From Valencia hispanica (lineage: Eukaryota > Chordata > Actinopteri > Cyprinodontiformes > Valenciidae): a stretch of DNA of 64,000 nt. Positions 1 to 16,262 of this stretch are shown here, in pieces. The DNA lies in assembly GCA_963556495.2 (NCBI GenBank), contig OY747702.1, positions 25,275,403 through 25,339,402 on the forward strand, read 5' to 3'. The notes below the pieces were generated by a model, which made no database searches, was not told the DNA's origin, and saw only the letters and a program-made list of their open reading frames with translations. The translations under genes were made by a program, and so were the position numbers. Position 1 is the first letter of the stretch; each line of letters starts with the position of its first letter.

Positions 1-44
1 GTTGATAGAGGGCAGGAGTAAACCCAGCAAAAAAAGAAAAGGCC

Positions 45-282
45 AGCAGGTTTGTCAACAGTGTTATGGCTTCTTTAATTCCTAGTTTAAATCCTGCAAT
101 CTTTACGCATCCTCACATTAGACATGACTCTCCTTTTGAACAATTGATGTTAAAGCAAAAAGTATAAATATAATCCTGATTGTTATGTCTAATGTGTTGT
201 TGATGTAGTTTTTTTATTTCAACAATAAAAAAAAAATAGATTCAACAATCTGTTGCCATAACACTGTTGACAACCCTGCCCC
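45..282. repeat. Short inverted-repeat (MITE-like) element
   Basis: Arms at about 48-70 and 255-278 are inverted copies of each other and share the core GTCAACAGTGTTATGGC. A second, inner inverted pair (CACATTAGACAT at 114-125 and its complement at 185-196) makes the whole unit foldable. No target-site duplication was found, so the superfamily is unknown. It is probably a non-autonomous DNA transposon remnant. Confidence 0.45.
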
Positions 283-300
283 CCCCCCAACCCCATTTTA

Positions 301-1090
301 CTGTACATAAGTCTCTTTTGCTTTCTGGCCCCCCTTTGTTTTTTTTATCTGTGTCCCTTTCTTTTATAGAATCTTGTGTTTAAAAAAATTAATGTTTTAT
401 TCTCAATAATGACTGAAAATTCTTTCAACAGTATATAACAAGAGAAGAAATAAAACAAAGTAATTAATCAGCCAACTGCATTTTTGAATTTGATAAATTC
501 CTTCAACAACTCAATATTAAAATAAACCTTGGCGTCTGCAATATTACAAAGCCAAATCATACTTCTTATGCGGCTACAAAACTATGATTTTTTTTCCTGA
601 AATGGAAACAATATCTGTGTGAAAGAAAAACAAACTTCATTCATTTGTTGTTAATTTAATCAAAAAACAAAAAACGGACAGCACCTAACGATATGAAAGA
701 AGTGACATTAAAGATGATGCACATATAATGTTAAGTACTTCTTCTTATGATCTTCCTGTAGTTTTAGGCGATTGATATAATCTGTAAGAAAGAAACCCAA
801 TGTATATTAAAAACTTAAAATTTCAACATTGCCCGTCTTAGTTGGAAACCCACTCACCACAACAAGACAAACGTGCTGTAAACAAATGAACACACAGACA
901 TAACATGGGTGTATGTATAAAACTACAACAATGAAGGTGAATCCCATATGACAGCATATCAGAAATGAATAATCCCTTAATTTACAACTCTTATTAATTT
1001 TTAAAAAGTAAAAAATCTCTGACAACAAAATATGAAATATATCTGGAGTTAGTTGGGAAAAAAAAGATTTTTTTTGGTAAACAAATGGGC
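301..1090. other. AT-rich stretch with no recognised feature
   Basis: Low-complexity, AT-rich DNA with many A and T runs. The reading frames here lack any recognisable domain and are rich in residues expected from AT-biased random sequence. I see no gene or repeat family. Confidence 0.5.
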
Positions 1091-1092
1091 CT

Positions 1093-1180
1093 CTAAGATC
1101 AGGCTGCTTTGTCGATGGGTTGAAATGATCACATTTCTTATCTACTTTACACGTTAAAACCATCAAAATAACGTGCTGGT

Positions 1181-1225
<45 letters not shown>

Positions 1226-1450
1226 GGGCTATATGTGTGTGTGTGTGTGTGTCTTGACCGCGAAGCGATCAATACGTTATTTTGACGGTGAAATGAGCAC
1301 GACTCAATAATTTTGTCAAATAAAATCATGAAGCCCTGTTTGCCCATAGCTTTTACTAAAACTATGTGAAGTTTGAATAAATCAACATGTAAAGTAAATA
1401 AGAAATGTGATCATTTCAACCCATGTTCGACCAAGCAGCCTTATCTTAGA
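1093..1450. repeat. Large imperfect palindrome with a microsatellite core
   Basis: A roughly 65-bp segment at 1093-1157 reappears inverted at about 1383-1450 (shared core GGGTTGAAATGATCACATTT) with few mismatches and one 2-bp indel. A shorter inner pair, at about 1160-1174 and 1272-1288 (around TCAAAATAACGT), flanks the centre. The centre is an (AC)n(AT)n(GT)n tract that is itself self-complementary. The structure resembles a foldback or MITE-type element. Confidence 0.6.
1181..1252. repeat. (AC)n-(AT)n-(GT)n compound microsatellite
   Basis: About 19 bp of AC repeats is followed by about 26 bp of AT repeats, a short GGGCT interruption, and about 19 bp of GT repeats. The outer blocks are complementary, so the tract can form a hairpin. 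It sits at the centre of the palindrome at 1093-1450. Confidence 0.95.
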
Positions 1451-1554
1451 TGCACAACATCTTAACCTGTTCAGTTTGTAGTTTCCCAGCGTGGTAACTA
1501 GCTACTTTGCTAATTAAGGAGCTCAGCTGCAGGAGCTTCATCTACAAAATAATG

Positions 1555-2175
1555 TACAGAAATATTATTTTACTTACCGAAAAAAATGGAGCAGAGACTT
1601 CTTGGACGGTCTGTTAGTGCAATCAGTACCACAGCAAGCCATATTTGTCCAATAAGTCCAAGATTTATATCTAAACACTAATAAAGTTTGCAGATAGAAC
1701 TGATGTTCAAGTTCGGAGAAAGGAAACGGCCAAAGTATTAACGTGAGTCCCAGGCTGAAGGCCTTCCCCGGAGCAAGCAGGGGGGAAAGCAGTCTATGGC
1801 GGCAAGCTGCTAGCCACCGTTAGCCACCAGCCTTAAGCGCTGACGGCTCATCCGAGACCTGTCAATCAAAAGGACACGCCCCTTGTTATTAATAATTTCA
1901 AGATTAAATTATGTCTAAACGGATGAGTTAGAAAAAAAATCACCCCCCTCAGAGTTGTCATGACGATAAACCTGACCTAATAAACCTAAAAAAATTTTTT
2001 GAACCAGGCTGTAAACAGGTTTATTTCTGCTGTGAAGTTGGCCTTTTTAACATGGGAGTCAATGGGAAATTGTTCCTTTCTGGAGCCAACCCCCAGCGGA
2101 TGAGGGGTGAACTGCAATTTTTGTTACTTCCGGGATGGCCTCAATTCTGAGCGGCGGAGTTTGCCCCTTGACTCA
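1555..2175. repeat. Interspersed teleost-type repeat, family not named
   Basis: This block has a higher GC content than its flanks. It carries phrases I associate with a widespread fish interspersed repeat, for example TGAACCAGGCTGTAAACA near 2000 and ACATGGGAGTCAATGGGA near 2050. I could not define its ends or a target-site duplication. There is no coding potential. The assignment as repeat rather than unique DNA rests on recall, so it is moderate. Confidence 0.4.
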
Positions 2176-2336
2176 GATCAATTACTATTTTCATCATGTA
2201 GCATCACATTTCCTTTAAAAGAACCTACATGTGTGGTTCTGAGACCACACTGAGAAACTAAGACTTACAACAGAATGAAATATTTTTCCATGCTTGCTGG
2301 ATGTAGAATTTCTGTTGCTCATAGCTTTTGTTTTAA

Positions 2337-3563
2337 AGGAGTCATGACCTGTAATTTTCACTTTTCCATGAGAAAACGGTATGTTATGATTGGCTAACGA
2401 TTTTACACTGCCCGGGAAGCGGATATTTAAAAGTGAAGCGTTTGTTTACCCCCTGGGTTCGTCAACCAGCCCACGCTCACTCAAATACGTGGTTTTAATT
2501 TCTGGCCGACTTGACGTCAAGTCGGCGCAGGATATACCATATATAGACATCGCAGACCTACCTATGCTGCACGAAGCCCGCCCCGCTCCTCTCCCCTCGC
2601 TCCTCTCCCCTCTCCCCCTCGCTCCTCTCTCCCTCATATTCAGTCAGGCGCCGCCATTACTGAATTCTAGTGATGGGAATTCCAGCTCTTTTTGGAGAGC
2701 CAGTTCTTTTGGCTTGGCTCACCATAAAGAGCCGGCTCTTTCGGCTCCTCAGATTTTCTGTTGCTTAAAGTGTATTTATTATCTAAATTAATGCATAACG
2801 ATGTGTACCAAATGTACCAAAACAAGCGGGGGGGAATGAAAAAAAAAAACGGCTCCCAACGAAGAGCCGACTCCAATCGTTTACTTCAAAGAGTTAGCTC
2901 TTAGAGCCGGTTCGTTCGCGACCAACACATCACCGAGTCGAAGTACAACTCCACCGTGAAAGATGCAGAAAGTTTCTTCATGCAATGATGGATGAAGAAG
3001 ACATATTCGTGTCAGCCTTTTATTTTAATCAGCTAAAACCATTTCTGCCAGAAACCTGGTGCAACACGTGAGTTGCTCTGTTGTTGACTGCCAGAATCAA
3101 CATGGAAATATTTTTTCTATTTTTTTTACGCCGGAATCCTTTACGAATTTGGGACAATATCAGACGAAGTTTTGGAAAGAGGAGCCATTCCAACAATCAG
3201 AGGCTTGCCTGCAATTGAAACGGTAAGGCTGTGTTTTTATTGCTCTGCTGTGTGTAACAAGCAGCAGCTAACTGCTAATGTGGCTATTGTATGCTAGCGG
3301 GAGTAGTAGATATGGGTTAAGCGTTACCTGCGGTGTCAACCCCCCTCCTTCCTGCCACCAATCAACGCGCCCCTCATTTGCATTATTACAATGACCGTCC
3401 ACGACAGCCAAAGTATCGCATCAGATCTCGCGAGACAATAATGCCTTCAGAAATAAGGGTCAGAGGAGCTCTGTGTTTATTTTTTTCAACTTTTTTTCTT
3501 AGAAGGGCCTGAAAGACTATAATAGAGCGTGGGTATCCAAGATAATACTAGGTTATGACTCCT
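2337..3563. mobile_element. TTAA-flanked DNA transposon (Kolobok/piggyBac-type), copy 1
   Basis: The termini are near-perfect inverted repeats: AGGAGTCATGACCT at the left and AGGTTATGACTCCT at the right. They are flanked by TTAA on both sides (2333-2336 and 3564-3567), the target of Kolobok and piggyBac superfamilies. The 1,227-bp interior matches 11328-12572 almost throughout. No transposase domain is visible, so it is non-autonomous. The interior holds a 22-bp palindrome (2505-2526), a TATA-like box, a CT-rich tract, a region rich in GAGCC and its complement GGCTC (about 2670-2930) that resembles a decayed hAT-Ac type insertion, and a 7-G run. Superfamily is inferred from the target site only. 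Confidence 0.75.
2505..2546. promoter_or_regulatory. CRE-type palindrome followed by TATA-like box (copy 1)
   Basis: Positions 2505-2526 form a perfect 22-bp palindrome centred on TGACGTCA, the consensus CREB/ATF full site. A TATA-like CATATATAG follows at 2538-2546. The arrangement is identical in the second copy at 11502-11543. It may be the internal promoter of the parent transposon; that is inference from motif order only. Confidence 0.45.
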
Positions 3564-3567
3564 TTAA

Positions 3568-9719
<6,152 letters not shown>

Positions 9720-10331
9720 CTTATTTGACCCCCTTTCCTTGCGAAAATCTCAGACATCATGGATTTTATTGCTTCAACTAAAGTGAAAGCCGTCTCAGGT
9801 AGAAATAAGTCTCAGTGGACAAGTAATCCACTGGTACGTAGTGAAAAGAGAGAGTGTCGACAAGCCGAGAGAAAATGGCGGAAAACTCAACTCCAGGTTC
9901 ACTGTGAGATCTACAAAGAGAGACTGAATAGATATCAGCTAAGCATAAAAGATGCTAGGGAATCGTTCTTTTCTGAAATCATCAACAGAAACATTAATAA
10001 TGCATGGACTCTATTTGCAACAGTGGAAAGACTAACTAATCCTTTAGTGACAGTAGCCCCTGAACTAAACTCTACCAGGGCCTGCAATGAATTTGCCAGC
10101 TTTTTCACTGAAAAGATTCTAACAATTAGACGGTCAATCTGTACCTCAACATCGAACCCACAACCAGTGCCATCCCCAATCGACAACAATGTAGAGAAAA
10201 TGTCTGAATTCCACGAATTAAACCAGAACAGCCTTGAAAAAATCTTTATCCAATTAAGCTCCTCCTCCTGCTGTCTATATATCCTACCCACAGCTTTTCT
10301 AGAGAAAGTTTTTCCTGTTATTGGGTCTGAT
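9720..10331 (+). pseudogene. L2-type LINE ORF2, 5' segment (split by hAT insertion)
   Basis: The frame from about 9759 encodes the linker between endonuclease and reverse transcriptase of a teleost L2-clade LINE. It is basic and rich in Arg/Lys (RKWRKTQLQVHCEIYKERL) and carries the family phrases NAWTLFATVERLTNP and CNEFASFFTEKI. The coding sequence stops being LINE at 10331, where the perfect 8-bp duplication GGTCTGAT (10324-10331, repeated at 14663-14670) marks insertion of a 4.3-kb hAT-type element. Reading continues as LINE after 14663. The endonuclease domain upstream is absent, so the element is 5' truncated, as usual for LINEs. The exact 5' end is uncertain. Confidence 0.8.
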
Positions 10332-11501
10332 CAGTGGTGTCTCCAGCCTTTAAGGATTACCTGGGCTTAGCCCAGACAAGATGTGAAATTTTTGTAAGAA
10401 AAAAAGTGTTATAGTAGATTATAGACTATAGCATAGTAAGGTGCCTAAATTATAATTCATGCATGTTAAAACAGTGTAATGTGTAATTTAATATACAATT
10501 GCTTTTTCTGTAATTTTGTATCTAATGTTCAAATTAACATTTAATGTTCAGTTTTTTGTGTTTTGGAAAGTTACAACTGAAAATAGCCAAACCAAACAAT
10601 TATTTAGTTCGATCAATCTTTCTTCACTTGCTTCTGTTGGTTTCCCTTGTCCCTTTCTTTTTCCCATTTGTCTTTGGTTTTTTCCATCTCTCTCCTTCGA
10701 CCAGTGAACTATCAAAAAAATGTTTTATTTAGAATTAGATTGCTCACAAACCGTTCACATACTCATTCAAACACAATTCACCTATTGCTGTCTTTATCTC
10801 TAGCTGCTGTCTCTCTTCTCCCTCTCATCATTGGTTCTGTCTTGGATAGTCTGTTTGGCTCTGGCAATAATGCCAAAATTGTAAATGAGCAAATAATGTA
10901 AAGCAAAGCTTTACTTATGTCATTTATTATGTCTTCAATGATGCACTGTTATTAACCCGTTTTGAATTTGCTTCTATCTATATTTTAATAGGTTTTATGA
11001 TAGTTGGAATTAAATAACCTTTTCTTATTAACAATCTATAAAACAATGTTAGAATATTTAATTATTGCCAGTCCACATTATGATGCTGGTGCTTCTGCTG
11101 TAGCTGCAGCTACAGCTCCTCTTTAGCTCATCTCTCCTACCCACTACAAAATCATGACATCTGATTTAAGTGTGCAAAGTATTGACTATCTTAAACTAAT
11201 AATACAAAACACAAACTAAATATCCTTATGCAAACAACTGCGCTACATCAAGTCACGACGCATCAAGAGTGTTACAAAAGTGTTTACTTGGTTAGCGATA
11301 TCTAGCATTAAAAAAATTATACTTTAAAGGAGTCATGACCTGTAATTTTCACTTTTCCATGAGAAAAAAGGTATGTTATGATTGCCTAACGATTATACAC
11401 TGGCCTGGAAGCCGATATTTAAAAGTGAAGCGTTTGTTTACCCTTGGGTTCGTCCACCAGCCCACGTGCACGCGCACTCAAATACGTGGTTTTAATTTCT
11501 A

Positions 11502-11543
11502 GCCGACTTGACGTCAAGTCGGCGCAGGATATACCATATATAG
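11502..11543. promoter_or_regulatory. CRE-type palindrome followed by TATA-like box (copy 2)
   Basis: A perfect 22-bp palindrome (11502-11523) centred on TGACGTCA is followed by ATATATAG at 11536-11543. The motifs match those at 2505-2546 in sequence and spacing. Any function as an element promoter is inferred. Confidence 0.45.
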
Positions 11544-11788
11544 ACATCGCAGACCTACCTATGCTGCAGGAAGCCCGCCCCGCTCCTCTCCCCCTCATAT
11601 TCAGTCAGGCGCCGCCATTGCTGAATTCTAGTGATGGGAATTCCAGCTCTTTTTGGAGAGCCAGTTCTTTTGGCTTGGCTCACCATAAAGAGCTGGCTCT
11701 TTCGGCTCCTCAGATTTTCTGTTGCTTAAAGTGTATTTATTACCAAAATTAATGCAAAACGATGTGTACCAAATGTACCAAAACAAGC

Positions 11789-11811
11789 GGGGGGGGGGGG
11801 GGGGGGGGGGG
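11789..11811 (+). repeat. Poly-G tract (23 G)
   Basis: A homopolymer of 23 consecutive G residues at the position where the sister copy (2828-2834) has only 7. It could form a G-quadruplex, and it is prone to sequencing and assembly error. Confidence 0.9.
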
Positions 11812-13063
11812 AAATAAAAAAATTAAAAAAAACAGCTCCCAATGATGAGCCGACCCCAATTGTTCACTTCAAAGAGTTAGCTCTTAGAGCCGGTTCGTTC
11901 GCGACCGACATATCACCGATTCGAAGTACGAACTCCACCGTCAAAGATGCAGAAAGTTTCTTCACGCAATGAAGCATGAAGAAGATATTTTCGTGTTAGC
12001 CTTTTATTTTAATCAGCCAAAACCATTTCTGCCAGAAACGTAGTGCAACACGTGAGTTGCTCTGTTTTTGACTGCCAGAATCAACATGGAAATATTTTTT
12101 CAATTTTTTTTACGGCGTAATCCTTTATGAATTTGGGACAATATCAGGCGAAGTTGGCATCAAAGCTCCGTTTGGAAAAAGGGGCAATTCCAACATCAGA
12201 GACTTGCCTGCAATTGAAACGGTAAGGCTGTGTTTTTATTGCTCTGCTGTGTGTAACAAACAGCAGCTAACTGCTAATGTGGCTATTGTATGCTAGCGGG
12301 AGTAGTAGATATGGGTTAACCGTTACCTGCGGTGTCAACCCCCCTCCTTCCTGCCACCAATCAACGCGTCCCTCATTTGCATTAATACAATGCCCGTCCA
12401 TGACAGCGAAAGTATTGCATCAGATCTCGCGAGACAATAATGCCTTCAGAAATAAGGGTCAGAGGAGCTCTGTGTTTATTTTTTTCACTTTTTTTTACAT
12501 TTTTTTTTTTGAAGGGCCTGAAAGACTATAATAGAGCGTGGGTATCCAAGATAATACTAGGTTATGACTCCTTTAATAACTGGGAGCAGTTTCCATGTTT
12601 GATTAGAACAGCTCCGCTGCTGCTGGCTCCTTCTCTGTCTGCAGCTCATCTTGCTTCCTTCTACAAAATTATTCAATCAACTCAAAATGGGCAACAAACC
12701 AACAGAAAACAAGTCGCACATATAGTAATACAATGATGTAATACAAACAAGCGAACAATAAAACCAAATCAACAAGTTCAACAACAATGGAAGGATTCAG
12801 CTGTCCTGTCTAAAGTAGCATATCTAAAATGGGGAATACTGTCTGCAGGAGCAAAGTGAGTTAAAGAAATGATCAGAGATATATAGAAAAGAACAAAATA
12901 AATCACATTTTATAGTCAACATTGCTGTATTAGTGTTTCCCACATCAAGTTTGCAATGATATTTATACATTTTAATTAAAAAGTTATTATGTTGTTTTTG
13001 TATTAGTAATTTTCTCATTACTTTCTTTAGTCGATGTGCTTACTAAGGAAAACTGCTACCAAC

Positions 13064-13638
13064 ACGAGGCTGAAGTTGGTTTCCGTTTCTAGCTTCCGAT
13101 TCGGGAAATGGCTAAAGGGCTATTACACCAAATTCTTCTCTACTGTGAGGGTCTTTAATCTGCTCACGTTTAAAATATACAGTACTTAGACATTTCAGAC
13201 CTGCATTATATTATTCCACATTAGGCAGATCTGCCTTTATTGAAGTTTCACAAATCACAGAAAGGTTTCACAATCCCAGAGTTGGTTTTAATTATTCTTC
13301 TGGTAATGTAGAACCATTTAGTCCAGGTCTGAAATGTCTGAGTGTTGTATTTTTATAGCTACAGCTAAAATAATGTGGTCCAGAGGCAGAAAAAGTGCTG
13401 AAATCTGCCTTTATTGAAGTTTCACAAATCACAGAAAGGTTTCACAAATCCCAGAGTTGGTTTTAATTATTCTTCTGGTAATGTGGAATAATATAATCCA
13501 GGTCTTAAATGTCTAAGTACTGTAGATTTTAAACCAGAGCAGATTAAAGACCCCAAGAGTAGAGAAAAATTTGGTGTAATAGCCCTTTAGCCATTTCCCG
13601 AATCGGAAGCTAGAAACGGAAACCAACTTCAGCCTCGT
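13064..13638. mobile_element. MULE-like non-autonomous transposon with long terminal inverted repeats
   Basis: The ends (ACGAGGCTGAAGTTGGTTTC and its inverted copy) continue as inverted repeats for about 165 bp, almost perfect over the first 80 bp. The perfect 9-bp sequence GCTACCAAC flanks the unit at 13055-13063 and 13639-13647. Long inverted repeats with a 9-bp duplication are typical of the Mutator (MULE) superfamily. The 575-bp interior contains a roughly 85-bp segment twice in direct orientation (about 13230-13316 and 13405-13490, starting ATCTGCCTTTATTGAAG). There is no transposase. It is nested in the hAT-type element 10332-14662. Confidence 0.7.
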
Positions 13639-14662
13639 GCTACCAACAGGACAGCTAAAGAAAATTATACATAAGCCAGAGTTTGCCTTTGTGAATCACT
13701 TCATTTTACAAAGATAAATTCTTACCCTTGGCCTCTCTCTAGAAAAAGCGGTAACAACTGGTTTTTCGTAATTTTTCTATGATCCATTGATTTCTGTTAG
13801 TGTAGCAATCACCCAGGAAGAAATAATGAGAGCCTCGACGGGTGTTTTACTTTTATTTTACTTAAAAATTCATTTAGAATCTAATAGTGCCAATACACCA
13901 TAAAATTAATCACAAAACAAATCTGCTTAGATGCTTATTCTTAATATAAAGTCCAATATAAATCAAATAAAGTAGGCCTACAACATACAACGAAATATCA
14001 ATTTAACAATAAAGTACAGTTTAAAAGATGTACCTCGCTCCGCCTTCCAAGGGCTGCAATGTGTTCATTTAGTCCGGTATTATGCTGCTGCTGCTTCGTT
14101 GAGAGCCGCATTCGGGCAAATGTGCGCTACAAGTCCATGATTTTCCGGTCTGAGCTGGAAGTGCAGATTGTCGCTGTTTACTGGACAATACTCATAACTA
14201 AACAGGCCTATATTAATAAACAAAAAACAGACATTTACAAATGTTGCTAGTCGTAATATATCTTCTGGTTTAGCGCTATGCAGTTTTCTGCGCATGCGTT
14301 TCTACCAGAGCGGCCTCGTTAGGAGAGGGGAGGGGCCGTGTGCTCACGGTAGCGACATACTGACTATGGCAAGCCATGGTTTGGCAAGGCGTTAACATGC
14401 ACCATGGACTTTAATACCTGAATATAGTTTTAACACACACCTTATTTTTGATACTGATGGCTTGCCATAACTAACTGTAACCTGACACCGAGTCAAGTCA
14501 GTGGCAGCGCTGATCAGAGTAGAGCTAAGCTGGCCCTTGTGAGTGATTGAGGGAGCGGGGAGCCTGTTGCTGGTGAGTGAAACAACAGACTTAAAACATC
14601 CGGGGCTAGACTGAAAACATTCAGGGCTGAAGCCCCGGGAAAATCGGCTGACGACGCCACTG

Positions 14663-16262
14663 GGTCTGATCTTGTTCAAATAGTGAAATCATCCCTGCTA
14701 TCAGGTGTCTTCCCTCAGGCTTTAAAAACAGCAGTTATTAAACCACTTCTAAAGAAGAAAAATCTGGACAACATGTTAATGCAGAACTACAGGCCAATCT
14801 CTAATCTTCCATTCATCAGTAAGATTATTGAAAAAGCTGTGTTTCAGCAGTTAAATAGCTTCCTAACAATGACTAACCGTTTTGATGTTTTTCAGTCTGG
14901 TTTCTGTGCTCACCACAGCACCGAGACTGCCCTCGTCAAAGTATTCAATGACATCCACATAAATACAGACTGTGGTAGAACCACAGTGCTGGTTCTGTTG
15001 GACCTCAGTGCAGCATTTGACACTGTTGATCATGATATTTTATTGGAACGACTGGAGAGCTCGGTCGGACTCTCTGGTACACTACTTGGCTGGTTCGAGT
15101 CTTACCTAAAGAACAGGGACTTCTATGTTTTTATAGGTAACTTTTCATCAGAACGAACAGAAATCACATGTGGGGTGCCCCAGGGCTCCATCCTGGGGCC
15201 CCTCTTATTTAATATCTACATGCACCCACTGGCAAGATTATAGCAACCAATAACATTAGCTACCATAACTACGCGGATGACACTCAGCTCTACATTACAA
15301 TGTCACCAGGTGACTCTGAACCCATTCAAACCCTAAATCAATGTATTGACCAAATAAATGGATGGATGGGCCATAACTTTCTCCAGCTGAATAGAAACAA
15401 AACTGAAGTAATTATTTTTGGACCCAAGGAGGAACGATCAAGAGTCAGCACACAGCTTCAGTTAATACAGCTGGAAACTACTGATCGGGCTCGAAACCTA
15501 GGTGTAGTAATGGACTCAGACCTGAACCTCCAGGGTCACATAAAGGCAATAACAAGGTCACCCTTCTATCACCTGAAGAACATTTCTAGGATTAAACAAC
15601 TGATGTCGCAACAGGACCTAGAAAAACTCATCCATGCGTTTATCTTTAGTCGGATTGATTACTGCAACAGCATCTTCACAGGTCTGCCTAAAAAGTCAAT
15701 CAGACAGCTGCCGCTCGCGTCCTCACTAGAACCAGGAAAGTAGAGCACATCACCCCAGTTCTAAAATCCTTACACTGGCTCCCTGAAGCTCAGAGAATAG
15801 ACTTCAAAATACTCCTACTAGTTTATAAATCATTACATGGCTTAGCACCAAAATATGTTGAAGATCTGTCACGGTACCATCCCATAAGACTTCTCAGGTC
15901 TTCCAACTCTACTAGTCTACTAATCATCCCTAGAATTAGAACTAAACATGGAGAAGCAGCTTTCAGTTTCTATGCTCCCCTTATCTGGAACAAACTTCCA
16001 GAGCACTGCAAAGCTGCTGAAACACTGAGTTCCTTAACATCAAAGCTAAAATCCCATATGTTTAGAGTTGCCTTTGAGTAAGCAATTAATAATAGCTGGA
16101 ATGTATATGTTTTACATGTGTCATATGTTATGTGTGTCTAATGTTGTGTTTTATGTTTTTACTGTTGTTTTATTGCTGTTTTAATTTTATCCCACTAATC
16201 ACCCAAAGCTCGCTGAATTACTTTGTTGTTAAAAGTGTGCTATACAAATAAAGTTTATTTGC
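14663..16262 (+). pseudogene. L2-type LINE reverse transcriptase and 3' end (continuation of 9720-10331)
   Basis: This is the rest of the L2 LINE after the hAT insertion. It encodes reverse transcriptase motifs in order: NYRPISNLPFISKIIEK, FQSGFCAHHSTETALV, LLDLSAAFDTVDHDILL (catalytic Asp), [14 protein letters not shown], and, after a frameshift, [10 protein letters not shown] with the YADD catalytic pair near 15270. A 1-bp loss in a GGG near 15230 explains the shift. A second lesion, a deletion near 15715-15730, moves the C-terminal part (HITPVLKSLHWLPEAQ, then the terminal region to about 16080) into another frame. A 3' UTR of about 180 bp ends with the L2-like GTGCTATACAAATAAAG near 16245. 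The enzyme is inactive as it stands, but lesions are few. Confidence 0.85.

Larger units (their letters stand above)
11328..12572. mobile_element. TTAA-flanked DNA transposon (Kolobok/piggyBac-type), copy 2
   Basis: It has the same inverted termini as copy 1 at 2337-3563 (AGGAGTCATGACCT and AGGTTATGACTCCT) and is flanked by TTAA at 11324-11327 and 12573-12576. The 1,245-bp interior aligns with copy 1 from end to end. Differences include loss of part of the CT-rich tract, small indels, and expansion of a G run from 7 to 23. No transposase is seen. It lies inside the hAT-type element 10332-14662, so its insertion is younger than that element. Confidence 0.78.
10332..14662. mobile_element. hAT-type DNA transposon, 4.33 kb, inserted into the L2 LINE
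   Basis: The termini are short inverted repeats, CAGTGGTGTCTCCAGCC at the left and GGCTGACGACGCCACTG at the right. They are flanked by a perfect 8-bp duplication GGTCTGAT (10324-10331 and 14663-14670). CAGTGG-type ends plus an 8-bp duplication are the hAT signature. The subterminal right end has the GGGGCT/AGCCCCG motifs seen in several fish hAT families. I found no transposase domain, so this copy is non-autonomous or very decayed. It hosts two further insertions: a TTAA element (11328-12572) and a MULE-like element (13064-13638). The remaining interior (10400-11320, 12580-13050, 13650-14400) has only short frames without domains. Confidence 0.8.

Noticed and set aside
2671..2932. Separate hAT-Ac type element nested in the TTAA element
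   Set aside because: TAGTGATGGGA and CACATCACC ends are suggestive, but there is no 8-bp duplication and both sister copies contain it. It is treated as an old internal component.
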